From the NCBI RefSeq assembly GCF_020055635.1, contig NZ_JAIPUT010000027.1, forward strand, positions 1-57,776: a stretch of 57,776 bases of DNA, read 5' to 3'. The position numbers and the translations under genes are program-made. The DNA is from Marivita sp. GTDB lineage: Bacteria; Pseudomonadota; Alphaproteobacteria; Rhodobacterales; Rhodobacteraceae. Below are positions 8,431 to 16,933 of the stretch, piece after piece. Under the pieces are notes generated by a model. The model was not told where the DNA came from, ran no database searches, and worked only from the letters and a program-made list of their open reading frames with translations. Within the stretch, counting starts at the first letter, position 1. Each line of letters starts with the position of its first letter.

Positions 8431-8490
8431 ACTCCCGGGATATTTGCGAACCGGAGAAGACAAGCGCGCGCACCGCCTGAAACGGAGCGA

Positions 8491-8519
8491 TTGACCGCGG
8501 TGCCATCTTCGCCTACGCC
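8491..8519 (+). promoter_or_regulatory. Sigma-70 promoter of rnpB
   Basis: TTGACC at 8491-8496 and TACGCC at 8514-8519 are separated by 17 bases. The RNA 5' end inferred from base pairing (about 8526) lies seven bases downstream, which is the right distance. Confidence 0.75.
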
Positions 8520-8525
8520 ACGTTT

Positions 8526-8905
8526 CGCGCGGAGGGCCGGATGGCCGCCCCCGACAAGGGGGAGGAAAGTCCGGACTCCCTGAAGCAACGGTGCCGGGTA
8601 ACGCCCGGGCAGGGCAACCTGACGGAAAGCGCCACAGAAAACAGACCGCCCCGATTTCGGTCGGGGCAAGGGTGAAACGGTGGGGTAAGAGCCCACCGGG
8701 GGGCTGGCAACAGTCCCCGCATGGCAAGCCCCACCGGGAGCAATGCCGAATAGGGGGATCGCGCCGCGCGTCGGCAGGGTCGCTTCAGCCCAGATCCCCG
8801 GGTTGGCAGCACGAGGCCGGTGGCAACATCGGTCCCAGAGGAATGGTCATCCAACCTCGGGGCAACCCGAGGGGGACAGAATCCGGCTTACAGGCCCTCC
8901 GCGCG
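8526..8905 (+). ncRNA. rnpB: RNase P RNA, bacterial type A
   Basis: The catalytic RNA of RNase P, which trims the 5' leader from tRNA precursors. The ends pair in the P1 helix: CGCGCGGAGGGCC at the start and GGCCCTCCGCGCG at 8893-8905. The conserved 5' core GAGGAAAGTCCGGACTCC and the 3' core ending ACAGAATCCGGCTTACAGG are present, as is the GGTAAGAGCCCACCG region. A T-run (8906-8910) after P1 marks termination. The length of about 380 nucleotides is normal. rpmG follows, an arrangement I recall from related genomes. Open frames across this stretch are spurious. Confidence 0.95.
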
Positions 8906-9028
8906 TTTTTCTGTCCGCCTGAAGCAAAGAACCCCGCGTGAAGGGTTGACTCGGTCGCGCGCACGGGTAGAAGGCGGCGTTCAAGATGACATTCACGGGC
9001 AGTCCTTGCCCGATGCAGGAGACGACCC

Positions 9029-9196
9029 ATGGCGAAGCCGACCACAATCAAGATCCGCCTGAACTCGTCTGCGGGAACGGGCCACTTCTACGTGACCAAG
9101 AAAAACGCGCGGACGATGACGGAAAAGATGTCTGTTCGGAAGTACGACCCCGTCGCGCGCAAGCACGTCGAGTACAAGGAAGGCAAGATCAAGTAA
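9029..9196 (+). CDS. rpmG: 50S ribosomal protein L33
   Basis: A 55-residue basic protein of the large ribosomal subunit. The sequence ([20 protein letters not shown], then [10 protein letters not shown]) is a clear L33. The zinc-binding cysteines of some L33 versions are absent, as is usual in alphaproteobacteria. A GCAGGAGACGACC ribosome site precedes the ATG at 9029. It is followed by a strong terminator at 9226-9260. Confidence 0.96.
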   Translation: MAKPTTIKIRLNSSAGTGHFYVTKKNARTMTEKMSVRKYDPVARKHVEYKEGKIK

Positions 9197-9225
9197 GCCT
9201 TCCGTTTCACACGGACAGTGAAGAC

Positions 9226-9260
9226 AAAGCCGCGTCGGGGTCTGCCTTGCGCGGCTTTTT
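9226..9260 (+). terminator. Terminator of rpmG
   Basis: AAAGCCGCG (9226-9234) pairs with CGCGGCTTT (9250-9258) and is followed by a T-run. An outer pairing of ACACGGACA with TGTCCGT can extend the stem. Confidence 0.8.
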
Positions 9261-9329
9261 CGTGTCCGTTCGAGGCGTCTGCGCGGCCGGCGGATTCAAG
9301 ACGGTTGATCGACACGAGGGTCAGCATCT

Positions 9330-9956
9330 ATGAAGGACCGGCAGTTCATCTTTTCAGACAACGACGAGGACGACATCCTGTCGCGCATTCCGCCCCTCTT
9401 TGCCCTGGCCTTTCTGGCGGGCGCCCTGATGGTCGGCACGCCCGGCCATACCCAAGGGTATGGCACGGGGAACCGCGCGCAGACCATGGCTCCGCAATCT
9501 GTCGAGTCCGTCATCCGCGGATTCACCGAGGGTGCGCGCCGCTTGTGCGGCAATGTCCCGGATCCTGCTTACACGGTGGATTGTGTCGCCGATTATTTCG
9601 ACTGGCTTGCAGACAGGCTTCCCCAGGACCGGGAGTTTCGCGAGGCCGAGACCATCATCCGCGATGCGGCACGTCAGTTGAACCGCGTGGCGCGCGACAA
9701 TGCCTCCACGACCAAGCGCCCGGCAATGCTTCGGTTGAGCGACAGCAGCGCGCAGTCGGCGCGGACCAGCCGCGAGGTGATCCCGGTGGCCCCGGACCGC
9801 CAGGGCGCGGCCCGCGCCGCAGCGGTCGCCATCGTGCAGGAGGCCGAGACCCGGCTTCTGCGCGCCGCAGACAGATCGCAACGCCGCAGGGTCGCCTATT
9901 CAAGCATCGCGGCAGCCGTGGGGAATTCTTCGCTGATCCTGTTGCGCTCTGGCTAG
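9330..9956 (+). CDS. Membrane-anchored protein of unknown function
   Basis: A 208-residue protein. An acidic N-terminus is followed by one hydrophobic helix (about residues 19-37, IPPLFALAFLAGALMVG), then a soluble part that is probably periplasmic. It has two cysteines (RRLCGN and TVDCVADYFDWLAD), an alanine-rich helical region and a C-terminal segment rich in Arg and Ala. I recognise no family. It is preceded by the rpmG terminator and converges on guanine deaminase, so it is a single gene. Confidence 0.7.
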   Translation: MKDRQFIFSDNDEDDILSRIPPLFALAFLAGALMVGTPGHTQGYGTGNRAQTMAPQSVESVIRGFTEGARRLCGNVPDPAYTVDCVADYFDWLADRLPQDREFREAETIIRDAARQLNRVARDNASTTKRPAMLRLSDSSAQSARTSREVIPVAPDRQGAARAAAVAIVQEAETRLLRAADRSQRRRVAYSSIAAAVGNSSLILLRSG

Positions 9957-9994
9957 GCCGGGCCGCCTGTGCGGTGAGGATCGGCGATCCTTCG

Positions 9995-11281
9995 TCAGGC
10001 CCGCCGCCCCATCACCCAAGCCCCGGTCACAGCCCGGTCATCGCCCATCATGATCGTCGGGAATACCGCCTCCCAGATATCCGCCGCCCGCGTGCTGCGT
10101 TGGGCGATGGCGGGCGTTGACCCCAGATCGAGCGTGATGAAATCCGCCTCAGACCCCGGCGCCAAAGTCCCCACGCGGTCCGCGATGCCCAAAGACCGCG
10201 CCGAACCTTCGGTCGCCAGCCACAAAAGCGCCGACGGGTGCAGCGCGACACCGCGCAGTTGCGCCACCTCGTAAGCTGCCGCCATCGTCCGCAGCATCGA
10301 GAACGACGACCCGCCGCCGGTATCGGTGGCCAGCCCGATGCGCTGCCCTTCGGCCACCAGACCTGCCATGTCGAACAGGCCCGAGCCGATGAAGGTGTTG
10401 GACGTCGGGCAATGCACCAGGGCCGCGCCCATTTCGCGCAGGCGGTCGCGTTCGCGGGGTTCCAGGTGGATCGCGTGGCCGTAAAGCCCGTTTGCGCCCA
10501 AGAGCCCGTGCGCTTCGTAGGTGTCGAGGTAATCCCGCGCCTCGGGGAAAAGTCCGCGCACCCAGGCGATCTCGTCTGTCTGCTCGCTCAGATGGGTCTG
10601 CATCAGGCAATCGGGATGTTCGGCCCACAAGGCGCCCAGCGCCGACAATTGCTCCGGCGTCGAGGTGGGCGAAAAGCGCGGCGTGATCACGTAAGACGCC
10701 CTGCCCTGCCCGTGCCAGCGTTCCAGCAGCGCCTTGCTGTCGTCATAGGCCGATTGCGCGCTGTCGCGCAGCCCGTCCGGTGCGTTGCGATCCATGCAGG
10801 TCTTGCCGCCCAGCACCCGCATCCCCCGCGCCGAAGCGGCTTCGAAATAGGCGTCCACGCTCTCGGGATGGATCGTGCAATAGCTGCACATGGTCGTGGT
10901 GCCATGCGCCAGCGCCAGATCGAGATACCGCCCCGCGATGTCCGCCGCGTAACCCGGATCGCCGAACCGCATTTCCTCGGGGAAGGTATAGGTGTTGAGC
11001 CAGTCGATCAGCCGCTTGCCCCAGCTCGCGATCATCGCGGTCTGCGGATAGTGCACATGGGCGTCGATGAACCCCGGCAGGATCAGCGCCTGGCCGTGAT
11101 CCTCGATCGTGGCCTGTGGATACGCCCGCCGCAGATCGTCCGCCGTGCCGCGCGCCAGCACGTGCCCGTCCTGCACGGCAATCGCGCCGCGGACATCGTG
11201 AACCGCCACCTGCGGCCCCTCCAGCATCGGGTTGCCGTCGAACCAAAGCGTCTGGCCGAGATGGAGCGAAATGTCTGACAT
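9995..11281 (-). CDS. guaD: Guanine deaminase
   Basis: A 428-residue amidohydrolase that converts guanine to xanthine plus ammonia. The ATG at 11281 was chosen because MSDISLHLGQTLWFDGN begins the family N-terminus; the frame is open far upstream but overlaps mgtE. Metal and catalytic motifs: DAHVHYPQT, MQTHLSEQTDE, GHAIHL, LVHCPTSN and LATDTGGG. The long PGF-x-DAHVHYPQ segment and TYTFPEEMRF are typical of GuaD rather than other cytosine or purine deaminases. It is divergent from mgtE with 129 bases between. Confidence 0.93.
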   Translation of the reverse strand: MSDISLHLGQTLWFDGNPMLEGPQVAVHDVRGAIAVQDGHVLARGTADDLRRAYPQATIEDHGQALILPGFIDAHVHYPQTAMIASWGKRLIDWLNTYTFPEEMRFGDPGYAADIAGRYLDLALAHGTTTMCSYCTIHPESVDAYFEAASARGMRVLGGKTCMDRNAPDGLRDSAQSAYDDSKALLERWHGQGRASYVITPRFSPTSTPEQLSALGALWAEHPDCLMQTHLSEQTDEIAWVRGLFPEARDYLDTYEAHGLLGANGLYGHAIHLEPRERDRLREMGAALVHCPTSNTFIGSGLFDMAGLVAEGQRIGLATDTGGGSSFSMLRTMAAAYEVAQLRGVALHPSALLWLATEGSARSLGIADRVGTLAPGSEADFITLDLGSTPAIAQRSTRAADIWEAVFPTIMMGDDRAVTGAWVMGRRA

Positions 11282-11410
11282 GGGATGCCCTTTTTGACCC
11301 TGGCAGCGCCATCCTATCTTTGGCCAAGCGGATGGTAAATTGCGCGCGCGCTCTGTTTTCTCCCGCGGTGATTGCGTAAGGATGGGCACGGCAGGAAAGC
11401 GAGGGGCAGG

Positions 11411-12805
11411 ATGAGCGAAGACCAGACCATCGAGGCACCTGAGACCGAAGATCTCGACGGCGCCTACAGCCTGGGGCGCAAGGCGGTGGCCCAGATCCTC
11501 TATGCCGTCGATATCGACGACCGCGAACAGCTCATCGAGCTGATGGAGCCGCTGCACCCGGCCGACATCGCCGACCTGCTCGAACAGGTCAATTCCTTCG
11601 ACCGGATGCGGCTGATCAAGCTTTATGACAAGGAATTCGACGGCGACATCCTGTCGGAGCTGGACGAATCGATCCGCGAAGAGGTCATCGGCCTGCTGTC
11701 GCCCCAGGTGCTGGCCGACGCCGTGCGCGAGCTCGAAAGCGACGATGTTGTCGATCTTCTCGAGGATCTCGAGCAAGGACAGCAGGACGCGATTCTCGAT
11801 GCGCTGGAAGACAGCGACCGGGTGGCGGTTCAGCAGTCCCTGACCTTCCCGGAATATTCCGCCGGACGCCTGATGCAGCGCGAGGTGGTGATGGCACCCG
11901 AGCACTGGAATGTCGGTGAGGCCATTGATTTCCTGCGCAATTCCGACACGCTTCCGGATCAGTTCTACCACATCACGCTGGTCGATCCGCGGTTGCGCCC
12001 GGTGGGCAATGTCACCCTGGGCAAGCTGATGGGATCGCGCCGGGAGGTGCTGCTGAGGTCGATCGTCGAAGACACGTTCCACATCATCCCGGTCGACCAG
12101 TACGAAGGCGACGTGGCCTATGCGTTCAACCAGTATCACCTGATCTCGGCGCCGGTGGTCGACGAGAACGAGCGGCTGGTCGGGGTCATCACCATCGACG
12201 ACGCGATGGCGGTGCTCGACGAGGAGCACGAGGAGGACATCCTGCGCCTTGCCGGTGTGGACAGCGAAAGCTCGGTCTCGGACCGGGTGCGCGAAACCAC
12301 AAGGCGGCGCTTTCCGTGGCTTTTCGTGAACCTGGTCACGGCGATCCTCGCCAGCCTGGTCATTTCCCAGTTCGAAGAGGCGATCGCGACCATCGTGGCG
12401 CTGGCGGTGCTGATGCCCATCGTGGCCTCGATGGGCGGCAATGCGGGCACGCAATCGCTGACGGTTGCCGTGCGGGCCCTGGCGACCAAGGACCTGACCG
12501 GATCGAACGTCTGGCGCGTGCTTCGCCGCGAGGTGCTGGTGGGGCTGATCAACGGGCTGGCCTTTGCGGTCATCATGGGGGCCGTCGGCTATGTCTGGTT
12601 CGGGTCGCTGGCGCTTGGCGGGGTGATCGCGGCGGCCATGGTGATCAACCTTGTCGTGGCCGGGCTTGCCGGGACCGGAATTCCCATCGTGCTGGAAAAA
12701 TTCGGCATCGACCCGGCGCTGGCGTCGGGCGCCTTCGTGACCACCGTGACCGACGTGGTGGGCTTCTTCGCCTTCCTCGGCCTGGCCGTCGTGGTGCTGC
12801 TATGA
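11411..12805 (+). CDS. mgtE: Magnesium transporter MgtE
   Basis: A 464-residue inner-membrane Mg2+ channel. The ATG at 11411 follows GAGGGGCAGG. Order of domains: acidic N-terminal superhelix (about 30-130, with LHPADIADLLEQV), two CBS domains (about 135-255) that sense Mg2+, a plug helix, then five membrane helices from about 285 to the end. The conserved GGNAGTQSLTV pore motif is present. The length is typical. Its stop overlaps the start of the cyclo-ligase gene (ATGA), so the two are co-translated. Confidence 0.96.
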   Translation: MSEDQTIEAPETEDLDGAYSLGRKAVAQILYAVDIDDREQLIELMEPLHPADIADLLEQVNSFDRMRLIKLYDKEFDGDILSELDESIREEVIGLLSPQVLADAVRELESDDVVDLLEDLEQGQQDAILDALEDSDRVAVQQSLTFPEYSAGRLMQREVVMAPEHWNVGEAIDFLRNSDTLPDQFYHITLVDPRLRPVGNVTLGKLMGSRREVLLRSIVEDTFHIIPVDQYEGDVAYAFNQYHLISAPVVDENERLVGVITIDDAMAVLDEEHEEDILRLAGVDSESSVSDRVRETTRRRFPWLFVNLVTAILASLVISQFEEAIATIVALAVLMPIVASMGGNAGTQSLTVAVRALATKDLTGSNVWRVLRREVLVGLINGLAFAVIMGAVGYVWFGSLALGGVIAAAMVINLVVAGLAGTGIPIVLEKFGIDPALASGAFVTTVTDVVGFFAFLGLAVVVLL

Positions 12806-13362
12806 CGCTCGAGGCGCAAAAGGCCGCCGCCCGCAGCGCCGCTTTTGCCCGGCGCAAACTGGCGCATGAGACAGGTCATCGCGGCGCTGCAGGACATCTG
12901 AGCCAGGTGCTCGCCGGATATCGCGGTGTGCCTCTGTCGGGCTACATGCCGATGCGCACCGAGATCGACCCCCTGCCCGCCATGTCCGAGGCCGCGGCGC
13001 ATGGACGTGTCGGCGTGCCGGTGATCCGCGCCAAGGCGCAACCGCTGGTGTTCTCGCAATGGGAACCGGACTGCGCGCTGGTCGATGGCCCGTTCGGCGC
13101 GATGGTGCCGGCGGTGGAGCGGTTGATCACCCCGGAAGTGCTGATCGTGCCGCTGGTCGCGTTCTCGCGCAGCGGTGGGCGGCTCGGCTATGGCGGCGGG
13201 TTCTATGACCGCACGCTTCAAGGTCTGCGGGCGCAGCGCCCGACACTGGCCATCGGCTTTGCCTATGCCGCGCAGGAGGACGCGGAACTGCCGCTGGAGG
13301 CGACGGACCAGCCGCTCGACATGATCGTGACCGAGCGCGAGGTGATCGAGATCACCCGCTAG
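12802..13362 (+). CDS. 5-formyltetrahydrofolate cyclo-ligase
   Basis: A 186-residue protein that converts 5-formyl-THF to 5,10-methenyl-THF with ATP. The signature GGRLGYGGGFYDRTL (ATP-binding loop) and the substrate strand VLIVPLVAFSRSGGRLG are clear, as is the N-terminal basic helix typical of the YgfA/Fau family. The ATG overlaps the mgtE stop by four bases. In many bacteria this gene neighbours 6S RNA; I looked for it in the following 188 bases and saw no convincing structure. Confidence 0.93.
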   Translation: MTLEAQKAAARSAAFARRKLAHETGHRGAAGHLSQVLAGYRGVPLSGYMPMRTEIDPLPAMSEAAAHGRVGVPVIRAKAQPLVFSQWEPDCALVDGPFGAMVPAVERLITPEVLIVPLVAFSRSGGRLGYGGGFYDRTLQGLRAQRPTLAIGFAYAAQEDAELPLEATDQPLDMIVTEREVIEITR

Positions 13363-13478
13363 GTTCGACAGGCGGGACTCCCGCGCGGCGTCCGACCGAC
13401 CTGTCTTGCAGCCTCGTTGCAACCCGCCCGATCTTTGGGCCGATCCGTGTTGGGCATTCCCGAAACTGTCTGATGAAC

Positions 13479-13508
13479 TTGACAGGTCTTCCTCGCCTCT
13501 CCCATAGT
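13479..13508 (+). promoter_or_regulatory. Likely promoter of the LodA-like operon
   Basis: TTGACA (13479-13484), an 18-base spacer, then CATAGT (13503-13508). It lies 43 bases before the first ATG of the operon, which follows a locally AT-rich leader with an AAGGGCAGGA ribosome site. Confidence 0.55.
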
Positions 13509-13550
13509 TGGTCATAGTTTGATTAATTTTTTCAAGGGCAGGACCGACAC

Positions 13551-15068
13551 ATGCGAAGGCAAGCACGAGTCCTGTCAGGGTTGAGACACGCCAAGGTCGA
13601 GACCGGCCTTCCGTCATTCTCGGACGAGGCAAAAGCCAAGTTGTCGGCCAGATTCGCGGGCTCCGTCACCTATGCGGACATGCCGGGCTACAATGACGCC
13701 CGCATGGGCTTCATGCACACCTATCAAAGCTTTCCGCAGATCATCGGCTATTGCGTCTGCGAAAGCGACGTGGTCGCGATGTTGGCTTTTGCGCGGGATT
13801 GCGGGCTGAAGGTCGTCGCGCGGGCGGGCGGCCATTCGACGGCGGGGTTTTCCGTCAACGATCAGGTCGTGGTCGACACCAGCGGCCTGTCGCATGTGCT
13901 GATCGACAAGAACGCGCGGCGTGCCCGCGTCGGGGCCGGCGCGAATTTCCGCAAGCTGAACCTGATGCTGGACGGCACCGGCCTGCACGTTCCGGGCGGC
14001 GGCTGCGAAACCGTCTGTGTCGCGGGATACATGCAGGGCGGCGGCTACGGGTTCACCTCGCGGCTCTTCGGGATGAATTGCGACCTCGTCGAGGCGGTCA
14101 CGATGGTGCTTGCCGACGGCAAGGTCGTCCGCGCCTCCGAGGACGAGCACACCGACCTTTTCTGGGCGGTGCGCGGCGGCACCGGCAACCAGTTCGGCAT
14201 CCTGACCGAGATCGAATACCGCCTGGTCGAACTTGACAGGCTGTTCGCCTTCGGGCTGCGGTTTCCCCTGACCAGCCGGGCCGGGATCGACACCGCCTGT
14301 CGCGTTCTGCAGGATCTGCAGACGGGCTATACTGATGGCGGCGCCCCGGGGGTCGGGCTTCAGGCGCTTCTGATGAACCTGCCGACCAAGGACAAGCCCG
14401 AGGCGCAGGAACCGGGGCTGATGATCCGCGGGGTGTTCGACGGCACCGAAGAACAGGCCCGCGCGGCGATCCAGCCGCTTCTGGCGCATGTCACCGACGA
14501 GGCGACGCAGATCGAGATATGGCAGACCGGACGCTACCTGCATCTCAACGAGATCCTTTTGCAGACGGCGCACCCGCCGGGCATCGACATGCCGGCGGTG
14601 TCGATGAACACCAAGCCGCTGGTCGACAGCCGCATCCTGCCTGTTCATCACGACTCGGACAGGTGGCGCGAGATCGTCACGCTTTTCCTCGCCGCGCCGG
14701 ACAAGACCAGCTTCATCGCGATGGAATGCTACGGCGGCGCGATCAATGACATTCCCCCCGACAAGACGGCCTTTGTCCACCGCACCGACAGCCTCGACAT
14801 GTTCGCCTGGTCCTTCTGGACCTTCGACGCCACCCGCGATTCCGCGATCGGGTGGCTGGACGATTTCGGGCGGATCGCGGGCAGCATGGCCGTGGACAGC
14901 ACGGGCCTCCAGCGGCGCTACCAGAATTATCCGCGTCGCGGCACCCAGGATTTCGGCGACGCCTATTTCGGCACGAATCTCGACCGCCTGCTCCGCCACA
15001 AGCAGACCTACGATCCGACCGGTCTGTTCGATTTCGAGCAGGGCCTGATGCGCTGCGAGGGCTCATGA
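13551..15068 (+). CDS. FAD-dependent oxidase, berberine-bridge/PCMH type
   Basis: A 505-residue flavoprotein. The FAD-binding PCMH domain spans about 60-240; AGGHSTAG (H95) and PGGGCETV (C152) correspond to the histidine and cysteine that hold FAD covalently in berberine bridge enzyme and gluco-oligosaccharide oxidase, so bicovalent flavin is likely. The C-terminal BBE segment is present (RYQNYPRRG, then FGTNLDRLLRHKQTYDPTGL). There is no signal peptide. Such enzymes oxidise alcohols, sugars or amines using O2. It is the first gene of the five-gene operon (its stop overlaps the next ATG), which suggests it acts on the same substrate or product as the LodA-like proteins. The substrate is unknown. 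Confidence 0.88.
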   Translation: MRRQARVLSGLRHAKVETGLPSFSDEAKAKLSARFAGSVTYADMPGYNDARMGFMHTYQSFPQIIGYCVCESDVVAMLAFARDCGLKVVARAGGHSTAGFSVNDQVVVDTSGLSHVLIDKNARRARVGAGANFRKLNLMLDGTGLHVPGGGCETVCVAGYMQGGGYGFTSRLFGMNCDLVEAVTMVLADGKVVRASEDEHTDLFWAVRGGTGNQFGILTEIEYRLVELDRLFAFGLRFPLTSRAGIDTACRVLQDLQTGYTDGGAPGVGLQALLMNLPTKDKPEAQEPGLMIRGVFDGTEEQARAAIQPLLAHVTDEATQIEIWQTGRYLHLNEILLQTAHPPGIDMPAVSMNTKPLVDSRILPVHHDSDRWREIVTLFLAAPDKTSFIAMECYGGAINDIPPDKTAFVHRTDSLDMFAWSFWTFDATRDSAIGWLDDFGRIAGSMAVDSTGLQRRYQNYPRRGTQDFGDAYFGTNLDRLLRHKQTYDPTGLFDFEQGLMRCEGS

Positions 15069-16933
15069 CCGACAAAGGACACACGGCCGGGACCTGCGCC
15101 TGCAAGAGCGCCAACGGAACAGCCTGCGCGCCCTGGTGCGGGCGCGACCCGATGTCCGGCAAGATCATCGGGGTCTATCTCGATCCACCGATGGCCATTG
15201 CCCGTGTCGGCGGCGCCAGGCACCCGATGGACGCCTACACCTGGGAGATCGACGAGAACCCGCATCGCGGCGTGCAGACCCGGATCGTGCCTGCGCCGTC
15301 GCTGCACCCGAGATCCGAACGTGGCGACGGGCACTGGCCGCACCGGCTGGTCGTGCACAGGCCCGAACGGATCACCTTCAAGGACGATCACGGGCACATC
15401 AAACCCGTGGCGCCGTTCTTCGAGCTGTGGGCGCGGGTGCAGGACGACACTGGCAGCACCGTGTCCGTGCCGGTGACCGAGACCTTCCTGACCGCACGGG
15501 GCGCATCGCTTGCCGACGTGGTCTTCACCGTCGATGCAGGCAACCGCAAGGCGCAGTCGCGCACCAAGCTGGCCTCCTGTGCAGCCCTTGCCCATGTCGT
15601 CTTCGCCGCCGACAGCTACCGTCCGCACCGGCTCGACGCGATCAGCCCGCGCACCCGCGACCAGGTGCCCTTGGTGCGCCCCGACGCGCCGCTGCCGCTG
15701 GGCAGCGTCCAGACCTTCAAGCCCAACCGCGACGACTGGTCCTGCCAGACGCGGCTCGACCAGGTGCGCCTGCGCTTCACCCCGGGCAAGGGCGACACGT
15801 TCGGCCCGCCGGATGCCGGCATCGCCACCGCCTCGCCGCGCACGCCGGGGGATTTCGAACCGGCAGTCACCGAATATGGCACCGCCCATGCGATGACACG
15901 GCCCGAAAACCGCTTTCTCAGCCCCGACACGCCGTGGTCCGGGTTCAACTTCCGCACCGGCGGCACGCCGAAATGGCCGACCCCGCAAGACAGCTATGAC
16001 GGCGCGCGCGAAGGCGCGGGGGATGGCTGGGGCACGATCGATGACACCTGCGACGTGATCCTGCAGGCCTCCCTGACCATCGGTGGCCGCAAGTTCAGGG
16101 CGATGGCCCGCGCCTTTGCCGGCCCGCCCGATTTCGCGCCGGATCGTCGCCCGATGTATTCGATCCGCGACGAGCTGGAAGATCGCGAACTGCCCAGCCC
16201 GGTTCCCGACATCGACACGACACCGGACGAGATCCTCGACCTCTTCCGGCGCATTTTCGAAACCGCGAGCCTGGTCAATCTCGATCAGCGCCGGGCCTGG
16301 GCCTTGGCCGGGAACGCCGGGATGCTGGGCGGATCGGGTCCCGATGATCCGGATTGGGATGACGGGATTTCCCCCCGCCTCGGCCCGAAAAGCATGCGCG
16401 CAGACGACGCGCCTTATGCCCAGATCACGCCGGACTACACCCCTGGCCAGGGCGACACCCGCGTGCCCAGCGCGGGCCCGCACGAGGCGCTGCCCTACAC
16501 GATGGTCGTACAGCAGGTGCACGCCCGCATGGCCGACAGCCCGGTGCTGCGCGAATTCCTTGCCCGGCGGCCGGACCGGGTGCGGCAGATCATCCGCCCG
16601 CCCTTTGGCCGCGTCGCCGATCTTCCCGCCCGCGTCGGCATCCGCAAACCGGCCGAGGTGCCGGTGGGCAAATGGGATGCCGACCCGACCGACGGCGCAG
16701 ACCCCCGGCAGCCCTCCGAGACGGCCCCGCCGCGCTACCGCGATCCGCGTGACGTGATGGACATTGCCTATGACATGCGCATGCCCCCCTTCATGCGCCA
16801 TTCCATGGGGGTCCCGCTCAGCATCACGCGGCGGCAGTATGACATGCTGATGGGCTATCTCGACAGGCTGGAAACCGACCCGCTCTGGCGCGCCGATGCT
16901 GCATCCGGCAAGAGGGAGCACGACAATGGCTAA
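15065..16933 (+). CDS. LodA/GoxA-like protein, N-terminal half
   Basis: A 622-residue protein starting at the ATGA overlap at 15065. After a cysteine-rich leader (C11, C13, C21, C25) it resembles the N-terminal part of LodA/GoxA quinoprotein oxidases: IIGVYLDPPMAIARVGG (residues 34-50) matches the family's IHPPIGIARVG opening, FKDDHGHIKPVAPFF (105-119) matches their FKD-x-G-x-IKRQAARF segment, and VVFTVDAGNRKA matches the WTVHLANKKA segment. The later part (about 330-620) has no motif I recognise. The Cys/Trp quinone-forming region expected near the C-terminus is not here; a matching segment lies in the next gene. The stop overlaps the next start by eight bases. There is no signal peptide. 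Confidence 0.7.
   Translation: MTDKGHTAGTCACKSANGTACAPWCGRDPMSGKIIGVYLDPPMAIARVGGARHPMDAYTWEIDENPHRGVQTRIVPAPSLHPRSERGDGHWPHRLVVHRPERITFKDDHGHIKPVAPFFELWARVQDDTGSTVSVPVTETFLTARGASLADVVFTVDAGNRKAQSRTKLASCAALAHVVFAADSYRPHRLDAISPRTRDQVPLVRPDAPLPLGSVQTFKPNRDDWSCQTRLDQVRLRFTPGKGDTFGPPDAGIATASPRTPGDFEPAVTEYGTAHAMTRPENRFLSPDTPWSGFNFRTGGTPKWPTPQDSYDGAREGAGDGWGTIDDTCDVILQASLTIGGRKFRAMARAFAGPPDFAPDRRPMYSIRDELEDRELPSPVPDIDTTPDEILDLFRRIFETASLVNLDQRRAWALAGNAGMLGGSGPDDPDWDDGISPRLGPKSMRADDAPYAQITPDYTPGQGDTRVPSAGPHEALPYTMVVQQVHARMADSPVLREFLARRPDRVRQIIRPPFGRVADLPARVGIRKPAEVPVGKWDADPTDGADPRQPSETAPPRYRDPRDVMDIAYDMRMPPFMRHSMGVPLSITRRQYDMLMGYLDRLETDPLWRADAASGKREHDNG

Noticed and set aside
5947-8727. A 926-codon minus-strand frame across the deaminase, pseudogene, hydrolase and rnpB
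   Set aside because: It crosses two genes, an RNA and intergenic hairpins, and has low-complexity translation. It is a by-product of high GC content.
13363-13478. Possible 6S RNA downstream of the 5-formyl-THF cyclo-ligase gene
   Set aside because: The location is typical, but I could not find a long hairpin with a central bubble within the available bases.
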